NCBI RefSeq assembly: GCF_040760005.1
Contig: NZ_CP099760.1
Location: 2,475,501-2,539,500 of the forward strand
From: Pseudomonas sp. stari2
GTDB lineage: Bacteria > Pseudomonadota > Gammaproteobacteria > Pseudomonadales > Pseudomonadaceae
Length of the DNA: 64,000 nucleotides
Reading direction: 5' to 3'
Below, in pieces: positions 9,976 through 18,409 of the stretch. Made by a program: the position numbers and the translations under genes. A model generated the notes under the pieces. That model was not told the origin of the DNA. It saw only the letters and a list, made by a program, of their open reading frames with translations, and did not search any database. The first letter of the stretch is position 1; every line of letters begins with the position of its first letter.

Positions 9976-10216
9976 CTGAATCGCATGCGCAGTCGGTGGC
10001 CGACTATGAAGAGTTGTTGCCGTGGAACTGCGCACCAGAGATGTCACGGTAAACACGAAACGCTCCTGGCGGTAGGTGTACTTCGTGGATCGCATACCCA
10101 CGGTCGGTGACCGCACAGCAGTGTCCCGCCTGCTACCAGCAAAGTAGCGAGCGGGGAGTGCTGAGTTATTTTGGTCAAGAGCGCGGTGCCATCTTTGATC
10201 CGGTTGGCACAAGCGT

Positions 10217-10870
10217 TTAAGAAAGGCAGCGACTTTTCTCATGTGTTTCCGCGATGTATGAGCACGCTTGCTGAGTGAAAAGATCAGTGCAGTGAATCAT
10301 CGAATACTCGTCCAGTTCATGCACGAAAAGTCGGGCGTTATCCTCAGGGCTGCGATTGGCTATAAACATATCGATTTCCCCATCGGAAATAAACGCCAAA
10401 TCGGTGCGCTCGACGATCTCGTCCCGGCTAGTGGTGTGGCGAAATCTTACAGACTCTAGATAAACGATATTATCGCGGTGGACGATTTTGATCGAGTGAA
10501 AAGCAGGATCCAGATAAGTCGGGTACTTGCGCTTCAAGTCCGGAAGAATTTCCACGCCGCTGTTAGAGCCCACCTGAGGCACGCGGAAGTTCAGTGCCTC
10601 CTCCATCAATCCTCGAATGGCCTCGCGAATGGGGAGTTGGAAGAACTCTCGGTTGGGTTTGTATTGGTAGTCCAGGTAACGTTGTTTCATCAGGATTTCT
10701 ACCTGCCGGCAGTCGGTGACAAGTTCATCGTAGACGACCTCAAAATTATCAGGTACCCAAGTTCCTTTTCCCTCCCTCGCCCGTTGTTTGGATGAGCGTG
10801 TTGACTGGCCGATTTTAACCAGTCCGGGCATGCTGGGATTGATAATCAAGTAAACAAAACCTGCGCTCAT
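10217..10870 (-). CDS. GIY-YIG nuclease-family protein (T5orf172/MUG113-like)
   Basis: The protein has 217 residues. The first ~85 form a GIY-YIG-type domain: GFVYLIINP, then LVKIGQSTR and a later conserved E in QVEILMKQRY. This pattern belongs to the T5orf172/MUG113 branch, in which the Tyr of each strand, the Arg after the second strand and the Glu form the metal-dependent nuclease site. The C-terminal ~120 residues are not recognisable. The start at 10870 (MSAGFVYL) has AAGGA upstream; an in-frame ATG 33 bases earlier has no such site. It follows the large unknown gene at 11029-12699 on the same strand, 158 bp away, so the two may be co-transcribed. A defence or mobile-element function is possible. 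Confidence 0.7.
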   Translation of the reverse strand: MSAGFVYLIINPSMPGLVKIGQSTRSSKQRAREGKGTWVPDNFEVVYDELVTDCRQVEILMKQRYLDYQYKPNREFFQLPIREAIRGLMEEALNFRVPQVGSNSGVEILPDLKRKYPTYLDPAFHSIKIVHRDNIVYLESVRFRHTTSRDEIVERTDLAFISDGEIDMFIANRSPEDNARLFVHELDEYSMIHCTDLFTQQACSYIAETHEKSRCLS

Positions 10871-11028
10871 TGTTGGGGTTCCTTGAGCTACGTAATGAAT
10901 CAATCGTTGTATGGGGCGCGCTCTGCGTGTGCTTTTTGAACGGCAGAGTGCTCAACCCACCTCAACGCCTACGTGAAATAAAAATGACCCGGAGCAAAAC
11001 TCAAGGGGCATTTCTCGTTATGTTGGCG

Positions 11029-12699
11029 CTAGTGATTTCGTCGGGTGTAGTGGGCCAGCGTTAGGTTTGAGAACAAATCGTGGAGAGAAAAGTCTTTTTC
11101 CTGGAACGGTTGCTCAAGCGTTTCAATCAGTGATTGTGGTGCGACCTGTAAGCCTTTACTGCGCTTTGACGGTACATCGAGATCATCGAGAAACCCCGGA
11201 TCGCAGTACACCACGATCCCATGATGAATAGCATCCTTGAGCACCCGCTTGTCAATCAGGTCGCAAAGTGACAGCAGGGCGGCCTGGATATTCACGACCA
11301 CCGTGGAGTTTTCAGCCCTTCTGGTTAGCAGGGATTGAGTGATCAAGTTATAGCTTTTTTTGTTACCCGCCCGATACGCGATCAAGGCTAAGCTAGCCTT
11401 TTCAAGGAGCGACTCTTTAGCCTCAACTTTCATAAGGAAATTGGAGGTCCCAAGTTTCGATTGATACCCCATGAGTCGTCGCGTTGATGCGTAATCCACG
11501 ATTTTCGATGCAAGGAAGGGATTGTCGGTTTGAAGCACAAAGAACTCTTCGTCACCAGACGGTTTGAGTTCGACCTTCAAATAACTGTCGATCGCAAAAT
11601 TCGAGGCAGGCGTGATGTAGAACAGCTTGTGGTAACGGCCTTCGGATTGAAATTGATCAAGTTCGCAATCCGAGTGAGAAAAGACGCCATCCATTAGACT
11701 TTTGAAATGCTCATGGTGTTCACCATCATGCTGCCGTGTCTGGTTGTTGATGGTGATCCATTCAATACACACAGGCTGCTTGCCGAGCGTCACCAGAGTG
11801 GTGTCGTTGTCCCACTCTGAGTCAAACGCGACTGAAGTACTGTTGAGCACAGGGAGATTGGCAGGAGCGGTACAGGGTACGCCGAGCACTAGGTAACACC
11901 CTACTGGAAGAGCATAGGGCACAAAATATTGGTCACTCTCACCATAACGGCTTTCGTCACGCCATGCGTTCAAGGCATTGTCGAACCATCGTTGGTGAAT
12001 GCGCATGGCCTCATCCAAATGTTCCTCAGGCAATATCAGCTCGACGTCATATTCATCGTCATCCGCTGTACGGTCAAAGGCCTCCAGATAGTCGCAGGTT
12101 GCCTTGTACCAACCCATCGGGTCGGACCAAATGATTTTGATCTTCTCGTTGTAAGGCTCGGCTATTTTTGCGAGAGGTTGGTAGTGCTCTCCGAGATCGT
12201 AATATTCTGGAAGGTAGACACGAGTCGCAATGAGTTTGATATAAGTGTCATTGATTCTCGTATAAGCATGAATAACAGCGGCAGGATCGGGGCCGATGTG
12301 ACTTGGCTGCCAGGCGCTGGCCTCTATCTTCGTAGCAATATCACTGAGCGAGACTGGTACTTGGGATATAACAAAGACGTACCTGAGTATTTCGTACAAA
12401 CCGGCCAAATTGGTGTTTGTCAAAATGCGGCGGCTGAGCGCCTTCGCCAGCTCACGTATGTTGTTGGCAAAATAAGCTTGTGCCGCGTCCACGTGCGGTA
12501 AAGCCGCAAGGATCAATGATTCGTCGTGTGGGGAAGGTGACTCCAGTCGGGCGTTTAAATCCGCCCAGCTCGCGCAACCGTAAGGCCCTGAAGCGAGTAT
12601 CTCTTTGGCGGTAGTTAGCGGGACGGCAAGTTTCTCGCTAAGACGTTTGGATTGACGAACGATGTTTTCACGAAGATAGGAGGTTTTCAGCAATGCCAT
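11029..12699 (-). CDS. Large hypothetical protein, 556 residues
   Basis: I do not recognise the family as a whole. The first ~50 residues (MALLKTSYLRENIVRQSK to ASWADLNARLE) have the pattern of the helical 'glyoxalase-related' domain often seen in front of toxin-like or unknown proteins, with an A-K-x-L helix and a final G-x-x-x-W-x-x-L. The remainder is soluble, acidic and mixed alpha/beta, without signal peptide, membrane helix or an obvious catalytic motif. The start at 12699 is chosen because GGAAATC precedes it; 37 upstream codons are Arg/Pro-rich and unlikely to be translated. It lies upstream of the GIY-YIG gene on the same strand and inside the island, suggesting an accessory, possibly defence-related role. 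Confidence 0.6.
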   Translation of the reverse strand: MALLKTSYLRENIVRQSKRLSEKLAVPLTTAKEILASGPYGCASWADLNARLESPSPHDESLILAALPHVDAAQAYFANNIRELAKALSRRILTNTNLAGLYEILRYVFVISQVPVSLSDIATKIEASAWQPSHIGPDPAAVIHAYTRINDTYIKLIATRVYLPEYYDLGEHYQPLAKIAEPYNEKIKIIWSDPMGWYKATCDYLEAFDRTADDDEYDVELILPEEHLDEAMRIHQRWFDNALNAWRDESRYGESDQYFVPYALPVGCYLVLGVPCTAPANLPVLNSTSVAFDSEWDNDTTLVTLGKQPVCIEWITINNQTRQHDGEHHEHFKSLMDGVFSHSDCELDQFQSEGRYHKLFYITPASNFAIDSYLKVELKPSGDEEFFVLQTDNPFLASKIVDYASTRRLMGYQSKLGTSNFLMKVEAKESLLEKASLALIAYRAGNKKSYNLITQSLLTRRAENSTVVVNIQAALLSLCDLIDKRVLKDAIHHGIVVYCDPGFLDDLDVPSKRSKGLQVAPQSLIETLEQPFQEKDFSLHDLFSNLTLAHYTRRNH

Positions 12700-13224
12700 G
12701 GTGATTTCCGTTGCTCTCGAAGAGCTACACCGGAGACGCCCACCCACATTCCCCGGTGCCCGAAACAGGAGCGGCCAGAGGCTTCTATAGATACATGGTT
12801 GAATATCCACTTAGCTGCGGCCTCTAGGGCCCCTGGGGGTGGGCAGCGCGCCGACCATGAGCGGCGCTGGTGACTGAGCTTATCGCGAAACGTAAATGAA
12901 TCGCAAGGCAGACCCTGCCACAAGTGCATTTCCTTCGATCAGAAGCATTCCAGTTGTATGAAATTCAGTATTGGCGGTTCGATTTTGGACAGGGTGTTCT
13001 GAAAAAATAACCGATCGGTAACCCTATTCACTTCACCGGTTCTTCTCGGTTGGATCATAGTTTGAGCTGGTGCTCCCCCTACTTTTCCCCCCACAAAAAC
13101 GTCGGCTCTTGATGGACGTTGCTGGACTCTCGTAGAGCAGAACACCGCTGGAGCTCAAGTAAATATTCACTTGGAAAAATCCAGAGTGATATTTTCAAAG
13201 CTTTCAAGAAGTATGCAAAAGGAG
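12700..13224. other. Gene-free island edge with a decayed copy of the junction flank
   Basis: No reading frame here has a credible ribosome binding site or composition. Around 13083-13115 the sequence CCCCCCACAAAAACGTCGGC and on resembles the flank following both tRNA-Pro fragments, without a tRNA part. It could be an older, eroded junction. Otherwise I see nothing. Confidence 0.4.
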
Positions 13225-13269
13225 ATGGGGTGCTAGGGGTCGAGTGTTCGAATCACTCCGTCCCGACCA
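13225..13269 (+). repeat. tRNA-Pro(GGG) 3' fragment, island attachment-site copy 2
   Basis: This 45-bp segment is identical to 1783-1827 and runs from the anticodon loop (ATGGGGT) to CCA, without the 5' half of a tRNA. It most likely marks the right end of the composite island, since ordinary chromosomal genes begin immediately after it. Confidence 0.85.
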
Positions 13270-13280
13270 TATAATTCAAA

Positions 13281-13314
13281 AGGGTCGCGAGATTTTATCT
13301 CGCGACCCTTTTTT
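13281..13314 (+). terminator. Rho-independent terminator of the tRNA-Pro fragment, copy 2
   Basis: The stem AGGGTCGCGAG / CTCGCGACCCT with loop ATTTTAT is followed by T-rich sequence. It is the partner of the terminator at 1839, with a compensatory G-C to A-T change at the base of the stem. Confidence 0.85.
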
Positions 13315-13464
13315 ATTTTTGTTTTTTTACCCCCACAAAACGGCTGGCTCTGGGTGGAATCTTAGGTCGCGCGTTGTTTCTGGAAAGGCTGTACAAGGGG
13401 GCGCTGATCGGCAAGAACCAACAACTTCCGCCTCCCCCTTTGCATTTCGAGAGCGTACGCCTTA

Positions 13465-14166
13465 CTAAACCACCGCTCCGAAAAGCGATCCCACCATTGC
13501 CGTAATGCCCATAGCCAGCGCACCCCAGAATGTCACCCGCCAGGCCCCGGTGATGACCTTGGCTCCGCCGGCCTTGGCGGCGATGGCGCCTAGTGTCCCG
13601 AGAAACACCAAGGACATGCCTGATATCCAGGGCACCACGCTGTGCTCCGGCGCGACAAACGTCACCGCCAGCGGCAAGGCGGCGCCCACCACGAAACTGG
13701 CGGCGGAGGCCAAAGCTGCCTGCAAGGGTTTGGCGGTGAGGGTGGCGCTGATGCCCAACTCGTCCCGGGCGTGGGAGCCCAATGCGTCATGGGCCATCAA
13801 TTGATCGGCCACTTGATGGGCCAGTTCGGGTGATACGCCGCGATGCATGTAGATGTTGGCGAGCTCGATGTGCTCGGCTTTCGGGTCGCTCGACAGTTCT
13901 GCCCGTTCGCGGGACAGATCGGCCCGCTCGGTATCGGCCTGGGAATGTACGGAGATGTACTCGCCAGCGGCCATGGACATGGCTCCGGCCATCAGGCCCG
14001 CCATTCCGGTGACCAGCAATGTGGCGTGGCTGGCATTGGCGGCCGCGACGCCCATCAACAGGCTGGCGGTAGATACAATCCCGTCGTTGGCGCCCAGGAC
14101 GGCGGCGCGCAGCCAGCCGATACGATCGCTTCGGTGTGCCTCGGTGTGCCTGTGCATGAACTTCAT
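13465..14166 (-). CDS. VIT1/CCC1-family iron/manganese transporter-like membrane protein
   Basis: The protein has 233 residues. After a short basic N-terminus it shows GWLRAAVLGANDGIVSTAS, the signature of VIT/CCC1 proteins, with a first pair of membrane helices (about 20-75), a soluble helical insert rich in E/H that would bind metal (about 85-140), and three more helices to the C-terminus. The family moves Fe2+ or Mn2+ across membranes. The start at 14166 (MKFMHRHTEAHRSDR) is preceded by AGGGAG; the ORF could begin 21 codons earlier, but those are unlikely. It follows the ApbE gene by 69 bp on the same strand, so it may join a redox or iron-related operon. The metal specificity cannot be read from the sequence. 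Confidence 0.85.
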   Translation of the reverse strand: MKFMHRHTEAHRSDRIGWLRAAVLGANDGIVSTASLLMGVAAANASHATLLVTGMAGLMAGAMSMAAGEYISVHSQADTERADLSRERAELSSDPKAEHIELANIYMHRGVSPELAHQVADQLMAHDALGSHARDELGISATLTAKPLQAALASAASFVVGAALPLAVTFVAPEHSVVPWISGMSLVFLGTLGAIAAKAGGAKVITGAWRVTFWGALAMGITAMVGSLFGAVV

Positions 14167-14235
14167 TGTAGAACGGGGCTCCCTGTCATTAGGCGGTTCA
14201 CGTCGGATGGGTTCCGAGCGGCCCGGCAATCTGCG

Positions 14236-15207
14236 TCAGCGGGTTTCAATTTGCGCCTGCAACTGGCCGCCGACAATGGATATTTCTTTGAATTGTTCAC
14301 CCTCGCGCAGCACGAACAACGCGTCCATCCCGCGTTCCTGAGCCAGACGTGGGCCCTCGGTTTCGCCCAGGACCATCAACGCTGTGGCCCAGGCATCGGC
14401 GAGCATGCACGAGGCCGCCACCACGGTGACGGCGGCGAGCGGGTTACACAGCGGCGCGCCGGTGGCCGGGTTCATGGTATGAGCATAGGACTGACCGCCC
14501 ACGTCTACCCAATGTCGATAGTCCCCGGAGGTCGCGATAGCGGCATCGCCAAGTTCCATCACGCCCATGACTTCACGCACGCCCCGGTTGGGCTTTTCCA
14601 GGGCCACGACCCAGCATTGGCCGTCAGGTTTGACGCCCCGGGCGCGCATTTCGCCATCGATGCCGACCAGGTAGCGGGTGATGCCCAAACCCTCCAGGCA
14701 GCGGGCCAGTTCATCCACGCCAAAACCTTTGGCGATGCCACTCAAGTCAAGGTTCAGCGGCACGCGCTTGCGTGCCTGATTGTGTTGCGGGTCAACCACC
14801 AATGCGGCGCTGGCCAACAGTCGGGCGCGCAGCGGCATCGTGCCGATCGCCTGCTCTGTGATTGTCTGTTCCCCGGGGCCGAACCCCCAGGCGTTCACCA
14901 GGTCACCGACAGCGATGTCGAAGGCGCCGCCCGATTGCTGACTGACGCGCAGCGCAGCCGACAGCACCGTAGCCAGTTCCTTGGGCACGGACACCCACTC
15001 CTGCTCGGGGGCGGCGTTGAGGCGGTTGATGTCCGAGTCGGGTTTCCAGGTGGACATTTGCTGGTCCACTCGGGCCACGGCGCGCGCCAGGCGACGGCCA
15101 ACGTCGTCGGCATCGATCCCGGCCCCTGCATAAAACAGGGCGGTGTAGCGAGTGCCCATGGTTTCGCCGTTCAGGCTATAGCGCTGCAACTCAGTAGACG
15201 TCTTCAC
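14236..15207 (-). CDS. apbE: FAD:protein FMN transferase (ApbE)
   Basis: ApbE cleaves FAD and links FMN to a threonine or serine of partner proteins. The 323-residue protein shows the family landmarks: GETMGTRY near the N-terminus, GGAFDIAVGDLVNAWGFG, NLDLSGIAKGFGVDELA, YLVGIDGEMRARG, ATSGDYRHW, HTMNPATGAP and TVVAASCMLADAWATALMVLG. Most ApbE proteins are exported; this GTG start gives no clear signal peptide, so either the enzyme acts in the cytoplasm or the true start lies upstream, inside the preceding gene. It overlaps the end of the PepSY-reductase gene by 17 bp, which implies translational coupling. The likely client is the DUF2271 protein of the same operon. Confidence 0.92.
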   Translation of the reverse strand: MKTSTELQRYSLNGETMGTRYTALFYAGAGIDADDVGRRLARAVARVDQQMSTWKPDSDINRLNAAPEQEWVSVPKELATVLSAALRVSQQSGGAFDIAVGDLVNAWGFGPGEQTITEQAIGTMPLRARLLASAALVVDPQHNQARKRVPLNLDLSGIAKGFGVDELARCLEGLGITRYLVGIDGEMRARGVKPDGQCWVVALEKPNRGVREVMGVMELGDAAIATSGDYRHWVDVGGQSYAHTMNPATGAPLCNPLAAVTVVAASCMLADAWATALMVLGETEGPRLAQERGMDALFVLREGEQFKEISIVGGQLQAQIETR

Positions 15208-17365
15208 GGTAGCGTCCTTGTGCCTTGAGGGTCAGCACACTCAGGTTGAGAGGCGCCAACACTTCATCGAGGGCCTGTATCACGCCTTTGGCCATTTCGC
15301 GGCTGCCACACACCAGCACTTGGGCACCTTTTTCAATCAGCCGGCGCAAGGTCAAGGCATCGCCGATCAGCCGGTCTTGAACGTAGCAGCGGTCCTGAAC
15401 CTGAGAGAAGGCCGCGCGCAGTGCCGTGAGGCGACGGTCTGACAAGTATTGGTTGAGCTCCGGCTCATAGAGAAAGTCCGAGGTCGGGTTGCGCCCGCCC
15501 CAATACAAGTGCATCGGGTGCCTGGCCTTATTGTTTCGGATAAAACCGGCCAGAGGACCGATGCCGGTACCGGCGCCGATCAGGATCACCGGGTGCGCGC
15601 CCGACGCCGGACGAAATTGCGGGTTGGGCTGGATAAAAGCTTCGATCTGCGCGCCGATGTTCAGGCCATGAAGGAATTGCGAGCACATGCCACCGTTGTG
15701 TTTACGCACACAGATCTCCAGCACGCCGTCCCGGGAGCCGCTGGCCAGCGAGTAGAAGCGCGGGATCGGGCTGCCGGGGGGCACAATCCCGACCAGGTCA
15801 CCGGCCAGAAAACCCGGCAGCTCGCCGCAGGCTTTGAAGCGCAGGATGTGGGTCGGCGCATTCACCTGTTCGCCATAGGCAATCCGCTCTGTCAGCTGCA
15901 ATTGATGGGTACGCGGCTGCTGCGGGGTGTGAACCAGCACCAGATCCTGCCCCAACACTTCGCCCAACGCATGACCCCAGCGGGCAAACTCCTGAGAGGA
16001 CTGGCGGTTGACGGTTTCCAACCCCAGCAATGGCGAGCCACCGGCCTGCAGCATCGCGTCCTGCACCTGATGGGCGTACTGACAGAACTGTGCAAACTGA
16101 CGGTCGCCCAGGCCCAGCACCGCAAAAGGCAGACCGGGCTTGAGGCCGGTTTTGGCCAGCCGTGCCAGGAACTGCGAAGCCGAGGCCGGCGCATCGCCGT
16201 CACCGTGGGTCGCGGTGAGGATGAACACCCGTTGGGCTTTACGGTAATCACCCACCCAATCATTCATCGCCGCGCTGTGCACCTGATGACCACTCTGGTG
16301 CAAGGCGTCGTGCAAGGTTTTGGCAAAGCCCCAGGTGCTGTTATTTTCACTGCCTACCAGAATTACGCTGTCGGCGGAGTGGGCAGGGCTGTTGTGGCGG
16401 ATATTCGGGCCAGCCTTGCGGCGGCGCCACCACAACAGGATGCCGGTCACGCTCATCAACGGCACGCAGAGGGCGCAGAGTCCAAGCGGCAGGCCCAGCC
16501 ACCAGAAGCCTTCACCGGTGTGCAACTGATAGATCCATTCGTAGAGGTTGTGCATCGAGTCATGGGCTTGATAGGACAACAAGGCGCCGCTGGCCTGGTC
16601 CACGTAGCCGTCTCCCTGGGCCGTGCGCAGGGAAAACACATCGTGCGGGTTGCCAGGGCTCGGGTAAACCAGCTCGCGCAGGTCGTTGAGGTCGGTGGCC
16701 TGCAAGGCTTGCAGTGTCGCCACCGGCAAGGTCGGACCGGTACTGACGTGGGCGGGGAAGGCGGGTTCACTCTGACTGCCGTCGGCGATAAAACCGAACG
16801 TGGTGGCGGACATGTAGAGCCCGCTCAATGCCGACAGCAGCAGCCCGAGCAACGCCAGTCGCCCAACTTCAGCATGCCAGCGCTGGCTGAAGGTGCCCCG
16901 CAGTGGCCGCAGCAAGTTGCGCCAGCCACCCAGGCGCCGGGCCAGCAATAGCGCGCCGGACACCGACAACATCAGCATGAACAGCGCGCCGACACCCGAC
17001 GCTCCGTGGCCTGGCGTGCCAAGGAACATCGAGCGGTGCAGCTCTTTCACCCAACGCGTAAACGCGGAGGGTGCATAAGGCGCCAGGCTTTCGCCGGTCA
17101 GTGGATCGACCGTTTCAGCCCCGGCCTGACCGTTCTTGTTGTAGTAGACGATGACCGTCCCGGACGCCGTGCGCTGGATCTGCTCCACGCCCGGGAAGTG
17201 ATTGGCCACACGTCCGGCCAGTTGGCCGACGTTGAGTTGCCCGGTGGCGGTGTTGTGCAAGCGTTCCAGCGCCGGGTCGACCGACAGGATCGCACCGCTT
17301 ATGGCCAACAGCATGACCAACAGGGCGGCGATCAGGCCGGGCAGGGAATGGGACTGGCGAAGCAT
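15191..17365 (-). CDS. PepSY membrane / flavodoxin / NADPH-flavin reductase fusion
   Basis: The protein has 724 residues. A membrane helix near residues 8-28, a periplasmic PepSY-like loop and further helices (about 125-145, 185-205, 305-325) form a PepSY_TM module. A flavodoxin domain follows at about 345-490 (SENNSTWGFAK, LTATHGDGDAPAS), then a ferredoxin-reductase module (RFYSLASGS for FAD, IGAGTGIGPLAGF for NAD(P)). Such fusions carry electrons from cytoplasmic NADPH across the membrane. The start at 17365 has GGAGG upstream; the longer ORF would add 58 unlikely residues. It lies between the DUF2271 and ApbE genes, consistent with an extracytoplasmic flavin electron-transfer chain. It is often annotated as sulfite reductase flavoprotein, which is probably misleading. 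Confidence 0.85.
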   Translation of the reverse strand: MLRQSHSLPGLIAALLVMLLAISGAILSVDPALERLHNTATGQLNVGQLAGRVANHFPGVEQIQRTASGTVIVYYNKNGQAGAETVDPLTGESLAPYAPSAFTRWVKELHRSMFLGTPGHGASGVGALFMLMLSVSGALLLARRLGGWRNLLRPLRGTFSQRWHAEVGRLALLGLLLSALSGLYMSATTFGFIADGSQSEPAFPAHVSTGPTLPVATLQALQATDLNDLRELVYPSPGNPHDVFSLRTAQGDGYVDQASGALLSYQAHDSMHNLYEWIYQLHTGEGFWWLGLPLGLCALCVPLMSVTGILLWWRRRKAGPNIRHNSPAHSADSVILVGSENNSTWGFAKTLHDALHQSGHQVHSAAMNDWVGDYRKAQRVFILTATHGDGDAPASASQFLARLAKTGLKPGLPFAVLGLGDRQFAQFCQYAHQVQDAMLQAGGSPLLGLETVNRQSSQEFARWGHALGEVLGQDLVLVHTPQQPRTHQLQLTERIAYGEQVNAPTHILRFKACGELPGFLAGDLVGIVPPGSPIPRFYSLASGSRDGVLEICVRKHNGGMCSQFLHGLNIGAQIEAFIQPNPQFRPASGAHPVILIGAGTGIGPLAGFIRNNKARHPMHLYWGGRNPTSDFLYEPELNQYLSDRRLTALRAAFSQVQDRCYVQDRLIGDALTLRRLIEKGAQVLVCGSREMAKGVIQALDEVLAPLNLSVLTLKAQGRYREDVY

Positions 17366-17390
17366 GTTCAGCCTCCAGAAAGGGCAGGTG

Positions 17391-17861
17391 CTACAGATCG
17401 TAAGTAAAGGACTCGACATAGGTGCTGCCGGTCGCCGGCTGGCCCGCGCCCTTGGACGTGAGCGGCGCGCTGACATCGGCGCGAGCGTCGCGTTTGTCCT
17501 CGACGGCACTGTCGATGCGGATCTGATACCCGGCATCAATCAGGGTGTCTGCCAGTTCGACGCTGACTTTTAGCGTGCGCCCACTGCCGACACTGGCGCC
17601 GCTGACCCCGTCAAACTCGCTCGGGTTCATCCCGCTGCCACGGGCCCAGTCGCTCAGGTGCTTGTAGTACTTGGCTTTCTTGCCGGCCACCCAAAGGGTT
17701 TTCTGGTATTGGCCGTTGGCGTCGGTGACATAGATCGCCAGGTAGGCATCATTGCCGCTGTAGTCCTTGAGCTGTGTGGTCAAGGTCACTTCACGAGCCT
17801 GAGCCAGACCCGGCAGGGCAATGGCGCCGGCAAGGCAGGTGGTTGCGATGATCTTTTTCAT
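17391..17861 (-). CDS. DUF2271 periplasmic protein with possible flavinylation motif
   Basis: This 156-residue protein has a cleavable signal peptide (about 1-22, ending GLAQA) and a DUF2271 beta-rich domain (TLTTQLKDYSGNDAYLAIYV, KTLWVAGKKAKYYKHLSDW). Residues 84-90 read DGVSGAS, which fits the D-x-x-(S/T)-G-A-(S/T) pattern that ApbE modifies with FMN; S90 would be the attachment site. That modification is an inference, supported by apbE in the same operon. The start at 17861 has AAGGAC upstream. The small PepSY gene precedes it and the PepSY-reductase gene starts 26 bp downstream. It is probably the periplasmic flavoprotein that receives electrons from the reductase. Confidence 0.8.
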   Translation of the reverse strand: MKKIIATTCLAGAIALPGLAQAREVTLTTQLKDYSGNDAYLAIYVTDANGQYQKTLWVAGKKAKYYKHLSDWARGSGMNPSEFDGVSGASVGSGRTLKVSVELADTLIDAGYQIRIDSAVEDKRDARADVSAPLTSKGAGQPATGSTYVESFTYDL

Positions 17862-17953
17862 GAGGGTGTCCTTTTGATCGTTAGGTCGAGAGCCTGGACC
17901 TGCTTGCTGACAGCAACCTGAAGCGCAGGGAAAACTCATCGACAGGTAAGGCG

Positions 17954-18277
17954 TCATTCGGTGAGCGGGCTGCCGAGGTAATCCCTGGCATCGCCGTCGT
18001 CGCGGAAATGGATCTCGAGTGTGCGCAAACGCAGCGAGGCCGGTGAGTAGCTGGCTTCGATGGCGTTGCCTTTTCGATCCAGCCCCTTGAGCTCGTAACA
18101 ACCGTCGTCGACCTTGATGCGTTGCACGCTCCAGCCGTATTGCCGCTCGACCTGCTGACGCAAGGTTTCGCGCGGTTGCCAGTCGCTCACCGGGTCGCTG
18201 CAATCGTCATCGGCCAGGGCGTAACCACTGAGCAGCAGGCTCAACAGCGTGGCATTGGCAATAGAACCTGTTTTCAT
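17954..18277 (-). CDS. Small secreted PepSY-domain protein
   Basis: The protein has 107 residues with a signal peptide of about 22 residues (LLSLLLSGYALADDD) and one PepSY-like domain (QVERQYGWSVQRIKVDDGCY, ELKGLDRKGNAIEASYSP). Two cysteines (in DDCSDP and DDGCYE) could form a disulfide in the periplasm. The start has AGGAG 9 bases upstream. It is the first gene of the minus-strand operon that continues with DUF2271, PepSY-reductase and ApbE, and it faces the two-component regulator gene across a 132-bp control region. Proteins of this type often sit beside a sensor kinase; a sensing or inhibitory role is a guess. Confidence 0.8.
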   Translation of the reverse strand: MKTGSIANATLLSLLLSGYALADDDCSDPVSDWQPRETLRQQVERQYGWSVQRIKVDDGCYELKGLDRKGNAIEASYSPASLRLRTLEIHFRDDGDARDYLGSPLTE

Positions 18278-18327
18278 GATCTGTCTCCTGCCGAGGTCGG
18301 TGTCTGTGGCATACCCTAAGGTGCATT

Positions 18328-18363
18328 CCTGACAACCAGCTGAATCTTCAGATTCACGTCAGG
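18328..18363. promoter_or_regulatory. Candidate response-regulator operator
   Basis: The divergent control region contains the perfect inverted repeat TGAATCT-TC-AGATTCA at 18341-18356, flanked by a second inverted pair CCTGAC (18328) / GTCAGG (18358). It also holds the direct repeat TTCAG / GTCAG with 11-bp spacing (18347 and 18358), the spacing usual for OmpR-type regulators. It lies between the PepSY operon and the regulator gene, so it could control both. Confidence 0.5.
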
Positions 18364-18409
18364 TAAAGCGATTAAGGTGCTGCATGACAACCATCGCAGG
18401 AGGTGCCAG

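Noticed and set aside
9976..10052. Possible end of an IS66-type transposase, reading VADYEELLPWNCAP
   Set aside because: The ELLPWN string recalls IS66 transposase ends, but only about 15 codons fit, no inverted repeat is seen, and an equally plausible frame runs on the other strand (HEVHLPPGAFRVYRDISG). Too weak to call.
12652..13145. Short frames near the island edge
   Set aside because: None has a ribosome binding site, family similarity or pseudomonad-like codon use.
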